Source: a virus. From it: a stretch of DNA of 24,281 nucleotides. The notes under the pieces are model-generated. The model was not told the DNA's origin. It did not search any database and worked only from the letters and a program-made list of their open reading frames with translations. This document shows positions 19,584 to 24,281 of this stretch, in pieces; positions within the stretch are counted from its first letter, which is position 1, and every line of letters begins with the position of its first letter. Location of the stretch: positions 1 to 24,281 of IMG/VR virus record IMGVR_UViG_3300042922_000246; one strand, given 5' to 3'. The translations under genes and the position numbers were made by a program.

Positions 19584-19606
19584 ACCTCTAAGAGGAGGTA
19601 AGCTAG

Positions 19607-22600
19607 ATGTATAATGTTTCGCAGAACTTTTTAAATGCAATAAAACAAAATGGAAGAACTTTTAAAAGCACTGTAACTATAAGGGGTACTGTATTTGATG
19701 ATACCAGTATAATTGATACAGACTTAGAAGAAAATGTAAATCCTTCCGATACATTTATGCTTGGTGGAGTTGGTAGTTCAAAACTTGAAGTTACTATTGC
19801 TAATCCTCCAAGCAGTCTTATTATAGAAGATGCTCCAATAACGGCAATAATAAGTTTACTGGTTAATGGTGCTTATGAAGATGTACCTTTAGGAGTTTTT
19901 ACAGTAGACGATATAGATGTAGAAAAGAATACTGCCAAGATAACTTGCTTTGACAATATGATTAAGCTTGAAAAAGCTTATTTTAGTAGCTTAAGTTATC
20001 CTAATAGCATTAATGCAGTGGCGCAGGAGATATGTTCTAAGGCAGGAATACAACTTGCAACAACTCTTCCAAGCACACAAATAAATAAGATAGAAGGATA
20101 TACCTGCAGAGAAGCTATTGGATTTATAGCTTCTTTTTTAGGTGGTTTTGCAAGATTTAATAGACTTGGAAAATTAGAAATAATATCTTATGTAGATACT
20201 GGATTTTCTGTTTCAGGAGATAATTATTTTACTTTAAGTACTAATCAGAAGCCATTTACAATTGGAAGATTAGCCTGCAAGGCTGGTCAAAAGCAGGATA
20301 GCGAAGGAAATGCAGTTGATAACATATTAACTGCAGGATCTAACGGTAATGAGATACAATTTGAAAATCCTATAATGACACAGTCGCAACTGAATAGTAT
20401 TTATAATGTGCTTAAGAATTTATCTTATATGCCTTATTCTATGGATTGGCAGGGTAATCAAGCGTTGCAAGCTGGAGATAAGATTACTATTACAGATGTA
20501 GATAACAATGTCTATAACACTTTAGTTATGGCCAATAGTATTAATTACACTGGATCAATATCAGGAAGTAGTTCTGCAGTAGGTAAGACAGAAACAGCCC
20601 AGGAGTTTAGTTCTAGTGGAAGCTTAAAAAATACTGTAGATAGAATGGTCGTAGAACAAGCCAATATAAATTATTTACTTGCTAATACCGCAACAATAGA
20701 AAATTTAACTGCGACCAATGCAAGGATTGATAATTTATATGCTACTTCTGCAACTATAGAACAATTAAATGCTACTAATGCTACAATAGCTAATTTAAAT
20801 ACTTTATATGCTACAATTACTAATCTAAATGCAACTAATGCTACAGTTGAAAATCTACAAGCCAACAAAGCTAATGTAGTAGACTTAACTGCTAGCAATG
20901 GTAGAATAACAACTTTAGAATCTACAGCTGCAAGTATAGAGACACAGCTTTCAAATGCTATCGCTACTGTGAATCTAAATGCAGAGAATATTACTGCAGC
21001 TAATGCAGATATAGATAATTTAAAAACTGGTAAAGCAGATATAGCAGACCTTACAGCTGCAACAGGTAGGATTACTACACTGGAATCTAGTAAGGCTAAT
21101 ATAACAGACTTGACTGCTACTAATGCCAATATAACTAATCTAACAAGTAGTGTTGCTACAATACAAACTTTAGTTAGTGGGAACATTACTAGTGCTAATA
21201 TGGCTACTGGAGCTATACAAGCAGGAGATGCTACTATTGCTAACGGTGCCATTAGTTCAGCACAGATAATTAGTTTAAAAGTTGCACAATTAGAAGCTGG
21301 AAATATATCTACTAATAAGTTTGTAGTAAGTTCTGATAGTGGAAATCTTAAAATACAAGGAAATACATTAAAAGCTTGGGACACTAATGGTAAAGAAAGA
21401 ATTTCATTAGGGCTAAATGGAAGTGATTATAATTTACTTGTACGTGGTACAGATGGAACTACTGTGCTGTTTGGAACTAATGGAGTAACAAAAGCTGGAA
21501 TAACCTCAGGTTCTGTGGACGATTCTAAAGTTGATGTAAATGCTAATATTAATGCTGGTAAAATAAATATAGATTCTATGTTTTCTGCAATGAATGGTAA
21601 TGTTAATACGTTAAAAGCTTCTAAAATTAAATTTGATGATACGGGCCAAACATTAGATGTATCTTTTACAAGTTTAAAAAGTACTGTTGATGGTACTTCT
21701 AATACCGTAAGTAGTCAAGGAACTTCTATTAGTGCTATTCAGGGCAAGATAAGTTCTAAAGTTTGGCAGACAGATATTAATACAGCAGTTGATAATATTA
21801 GTGTTGGTGGAAGGAATCTAGTTGGTAAATTCAATGGTGTAAATATTAAAAATGTTGATAATGGAGTAAGTGGATATGGCTTTATTGTCCCTAATAGTGG
21901 GGCAAATACACTATTTAATTCATTGAAGTTGCAACCGAATAAAGAATATACAGTAAGTTATATTGCGTGGGGTACTACAAATTTACATCTATATAATGAT
22001 TTATACCCTGATACTTTACCTCAATTTGACCAGGATATTACTGCAACCCCAACTAAGTATGTTAAAGTCATTAAATCAAGCAGCTCAGATATGTATAATT
22101 GTCAATTAAGATTTTGGCATTTTACATCAGGTGCTACTGCATATATTACTGATATAAAACTAGAGCAAGGCAATAAGGCTACAGATTGGACACCAGCTCC
22201 CGAAGATGTGCAAGGGCAAATTGATACGGCTAATGATAATATAACTACTATTAATAATAATTATTCCACATTAACACAGACAGTAAGTGGAATTACTTCT
22301 TCCGTAGCAAGCTTAAACTCTAAAACAGATACAACCAATGGTAATGTAACCTCCGTAACCAATAGAGTATCTACAGTAGAGCAAACTGTAAGTGGATTAA
22401 CTTCTACGGTTACAAGTGTTCAGCAAAATTATTTAACTAAGACAGATGCTGGAAGTACTTATGCTACTCAAACTAATGTAAATACGTTGTCTCAGACCGT
22501 TAGTGGTTTAAGTTCTACGATTTCTAGTGTACAAACAAATTATCTTAAGAAAACAGATGCAAGTAGTACTTATGCAACTAGCACTAGTGTTAGTTCCTTA

Positions 22601-24281
22601 AGCCAAACTGTAAGTAGTTTAAGCTCAACATTAAGTAGCGTACAGAGTAATTATTTACAGAAATCAGACGCAAGCAGTACTTATGCTACAAGCAGTACAG
22701 TTTCTACATTGTCACAGACCTTGAGTGGATTGAGTGCTACTGTAAGTAGTGTACAGACTACAGTAAATGGCATTCAGATTGGTGGTAAAAATCTAATAAC
22801 TAATAGTGATTTTTCGTTCACTACAGGGAATGTATTTTTTAATGCAGGCTCTGCAAGCAGTAGTATAGTAACAGATAGCACATATGGTAAATGTTTAAAA
22901 GTAGTTACTCCGACTAGTGTAGGTGTTAATACTGGAACATACCTTAATTCCGGTATAGTATCAACTGGGAATTACTATTCCTATTCTGCGTATATAAGAG
23001 CAGATGCAAATACAACAGTATATATGGGATATCAAGGTGGTGGAACTTCTAGTTCTAAGCCATTTAGTGTAACCACTTCATGGCAACGAATAAAAGTTGA
23101 AGGTGAGTTAGATACAAATAACAATAGAAGTTTAAGATTTTATAGTGGCGATGGAGTAACATTTTACATTACAAGAATAATATTTGAACAGGGAACTAAA
23201 TGTACTGATTGGACACAGGCACCAGAAGATGTGCAAGGGCAGATTGATACTATAAATACCACTGTAAATTCCAATACAACTACTATTACCGCTTTAAGTA
23301 ACAGTATTACTTTAAAGGTAAGCACCACAGATTTTACAACTTATCAAACGACTGTAAGTAATAACCTAGGAACTAAAGCTAATCAAAGCGCTTTGAATAC
23401 TACTAACAGCAATTTAAGCTCATTAACAACTAGGATGTCAACAGCTGAAAGCTCTATAACTGCTTTAAATAATAGTATTTCCCTAAAAGTAAGCACTACT
23501 GATTTTACGACTTATCAAACTACTGTCAGCAATAACTTGGGAACTAAGGCTAATCAGAGTTCCTTGGATACTACAAATAGTAATGTTGCTACAGCAACTA
23601 ATTTAGCAAATGCTAAGAGTAGAGTATTTACGTCAACTCCAACTACACCTTATGATGTAGGAGATATGTGGACAGGAGGGCCTAGTGGAGACTTGATGAA
23701 ATGCAAAACTGCTAGAACTAGTGGTTCATATACCGCTAGTGACTGGGAAAAGGCTTCTAAATACACAGATGATACTACGGCTAATGGTGTACAGAGTAAC
23801 TTAAATACTACAAATGGTAATGTTACAAGTTTAACCACCAGAATGTCAACGGCTGAGAGCAGTATTACTGCTTTAAACAATAGTATTACCTTGAAAGTGT
23901 CTACTACAGACTTTACGGCTTATCAAACTTCCGTTACTACTAATTTAAATGCTAAAGCTAATCAAAGTGCTTTGAATACTACTAATGGAAATGTAAGTAC
24001 TTTAACAACTAGGGTAAGTACAGCAGAAAGTTCTATTACTATTTTAAATAATTCTATAACAACCAAAGTATCTTATACAGATATGGATAAGACCATAGGG
24101 TCAATCGGAGGAGCTAATTTAATCCCAGATGCTAATTTTGAAAATGGGGGAATAGGATGGGACAATGGAGGTCAACTTGTTGATGATGGTCATTCTGGTG
24201 TACATTGTGTAAGATTTCAAAATAGTGGTGGAGCAAAGACTTTGAAAAATCCTATAGTAGTTTTTCCAGGGCGAAAATATA
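19607..24281 (+). CDS. Baseplate hub / tail fibre receptor-binding protein, partial (at least 1558 aa)
   Basis: The frame starts at ATG 19607 (AGGAGGT before it) and is open to the window edge. Residues 1 to about 330 form a gp27/Tal-like hub (GYTCREAIGFIASFLGGFARFNRLGKLEI is a hub signature). From about 335 come repeated ATNATIxNL-type coiled coils. A strand-rich fibre part (about 580-725) follows with the phrase VDDSKVDVNANINAGKINID. Three similar jelly-roll, carbohydrate-binding-like modules are present: residues about 733-868 (ends DIKLEQGNKATDWTPAPEDVQ), 1058-1208 (ends IIFEQGTKCTDWTQAPEDVQ) and 1501 onward (NLIPDANFENGGIGWDNGG, cut off). Another insert, TPYDVGDMWTGGPSGDLMKC, resembles sugar-binding tail segments. 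Two families of exact-period repeats separate the modules. It is likely the host-recognition protein; no enzyme domain is seen in the part present. Confidence 0.85.
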   Translation, partial: MYNVSQNFLNAIKQNGRTFKSTVTIRGTVFDDTSIIDTDLEENVNPSDTFMLGGVGSSKLEVTIANPPSSLIIEDAPITAIISLLVNGAYEDVPLGVFTVDDIDVEKNTAKITCFDNMIKLEKAYFSSLSYPNSINAVAQEICSKAGIQLATTLPSTQINKIEGYTCREAIGFIASFLGGFARFNRLGKLEIISYVDTGFSVSGDNYFTLSTNQKPFTIGRLACKAGQKQDSEGNAVDNILTAGSNGNEIQFENPIMTQSQLNSIYNVLKNLSYMPYSMDWQGNQALQAGDKITITDVDNNVYNTLVMANSINYTGSISGSSSAVGKTETAQEFSSSGSLKNTVDRMVVEQANINYLLANTATIENLTATNARIDNLYATSATIEQLNATNATIANLNTLYATITNLNATNATVENLQANKANVVDLTASNGRITTLESTAASIETQLSNAIATVNLNAENITAANADIDNLKTGKADIADLTAATGRITTLESSKANITDLTATNANITNLTSSVATIQTLVSGNITSANMATGAIQAGDATIANGAISSAQIISLKVAQLEAGNISTNKFVVSSDSGNLKIQGNTLKAWDTNGKERISLGLNGSDYNLLVRGTDGTTVLFGTNGVTKAGITSGSVDDSKVDVNANINAGKINIDSMFSAMNGNVNTLKASKIKFDDTGQTLDVSFTSLKSTVDGTSNTVSSQGTSISAIQGKISSKVWQTDINTAVDNISVGGRNLVGKFNGVNIKNVDNGVSGYGFIVPNSGANTLFNSLKLQPNKEYTVSYIAWGTTNLHLYNDLYPDTLPQFDQDITATPTKYVKVIKSSSSDMYNCQLRFWHFTSGATAYITDIKLEQGNKATDWTPAPEDVQGQIDTANDNITTINNNYSTLTQTVSGITSSVASLNSKTDTTNGNVTSVTNRVSTVEQTVSGLTSTVTSVQQNYLTKTDAGSTYATQTNVNTLSQTVSGLSSTISSVQTNYLKKTDASSTYATSTSVSSLSQTVSSLSSTLSSVQSNYLQKSDASSTYATSSTVSTLSQTLSGLSATVSSVQTTVNGIQIGGKNLITNSDFSFTTGNVFFNAGSASSSIVTDSTYGKCLKVVTPTSVGVNTGTYLNSGIVSTGNYYSYSAYIRADANTTVYMGYQGGGTSSSKPFSVTTSWQRIKVEGELDTNNNRSLRFYSGDGVTFYITRIIFEQGTKCTDWTQAPEDVQGQIDTINTTVNSNTTTITALSNSITLKVSTTDFTTYQTTVSNNLGTKANQSALNTTNSNLSSLTTRMSTAESSITALNNSISLKVSTTDFTTYQTTVSNNLGTKANQSSLDTTNSNVATATNLANAKSRVFTSTPTTPYDVGDMWTGGPSGDLMKCKTARTSGSYTASDWEKASKYTDDTTANGVQSNLNTTNGNVTSLTTRMSTAESSITALNNSITLKVSTTDFTAYQTSVTTNLNAKANQSALNTTNGNVSTLTTRVSTAESSITILNNSITTKVSYTDMDKTIGSIGGANLIPDANFENGGIGWDNGGQLVDDGHSGVHCVRFQNSGGAKTLKNPIVVFPGRKY
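20671..21170 (+). repeat. ATNA-type coiled-coil repeats in the fibre
   Basis: Near-identical phrases recur every 10-25 residues: NTATIENL, ATNARIDNL, ATSATIEQL, ATNATIANL, ATNATVENL, NKANVVDL, GKADIADL, SKANITDL, ATNANITNL. They encode short heptad or beta-helix-like turns typical of trimeric fibres. The repeats produce a long open antisense frame that is not a gene. Confidence 0.6.
22427..22759 (+). repeat. Three 111-base tandem repeats in the fibre
   Basis: Units at 22427-22537, 22538-22648 and 22649-22759 each encode 37 residues beginning NYLxKxDAxSTYAT and ending SSVQ plus one residue. The period is exactly 111 bases, but the DNA differs between copies, indicating old duplication under protein-level selection. 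Confidence 0.8.
23285..24205 (+). repeat. 171-base repeats in the fibre
   Basis: Units begin at 23285, 23456, 23864 and 24035 with ITALxNSIxLKVSTTDF (the last changed to ITILNNSITTKVSYTDM); the distance is exactly 171 bases (57 residues) between units 1-2 and 3-4. Between units 2 and 3 an insert of about 237 bases carries TPYDVGDMWTGGPSGD. The fourth unit runs into the third sugar-binding-like module. Confidence 0.7.

Noticed and set aside
20671-21384. 237-residue open frame on the - strand inside the fibre gene
   Set aside because: It is hydrophobic and repetitive because it mirrors the ATNA repeats of the + strand fibre; it has no SD and lies wholly within a well-supported gene.
22427-24205. 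CRISPR-like array
   Set aside because: The periods of 111 and 171 bases are multiples of three, the frame is continuous, and the repeats are diverged at third positions; they are protein repeats.

Overview
The window is a stretch of a tailed phage or prophage from a low-GC Firmicute, most likely Clostridium or a close relative. The evidence is the strongly AT-rich sequence, strong Shine-Dalgarno (SD) sites (AGGAGG, GAGGTGA) before nearly every gene, and siphophage-type protein families. Every gene I can support lies on the + strand. No integrase, lysis, replication or tRNA genes are visible.

Layout. Positions 1-1002 are the end of the early/middle region: two small genes and a RinA/ArpU-like late transcription regulator. 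A TATAAT box and a terminator-like hairpin (1070-1124) separate it from the late operon. Positions 1170-6232 are the DNA packaging module. The small terminase gene (1170-1583) and the large one (4478-6232) are split by a 2.9-kb accessory block. That block holds a folded, locally GC-rich intergenic segment that looks like a non-coding RNA (1687-1864), a nucleoside-deoxyribosyltransferase/TIR-like protein (1958-2863), an orphan Dam-type adenine methyltransferase (2976-3731) and two small Cys-rich proteins. Just before the methylase is a 20-nt perfect complement of the 16S rRNA decoding-site strand, presented inside a hairpin loop.

Positions 6245-12000 are the head module: SPP1-type portal, Mu F/SPP1 gp7-like minor head protein, six small genes (three encoding membrane proteins), a DUF4355-like scaffold, a lambda D-like decoration protein, a gpE-like major capsid protein and a terminator. 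Positions 12010-13430 hold four head-tail joining and tail-completion proteins. Positions 13441-19583 hold the tail tube, the tail assembly chaperones with a -1 frameshift (A AAA AAG at 14242), a self-contained moron with its own promoter and terminator, a 1021-residue tape measure, and small distal-tail genes. From 19607 to the window edge runs one very long open frame, the baseplate hub/tail fibre, with more than 1550 residues of repeats and carbohydrate-binding-like modules; its end lies outside the window.

How the parts work together. The regulator near the start probably turns on the late operon. TerS/TerL pump DNA through the portal into a capsid built on the scaffold. The connector proteins join it to a long non-contractile tail whose length is set by the tape measure and whose tip carries the long receptor-binding protein. 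The accessory block between the terminase genes and the moron at 14634 are not needed for this assembly and are the best candidates for host-interaction or anti-competitor functions.
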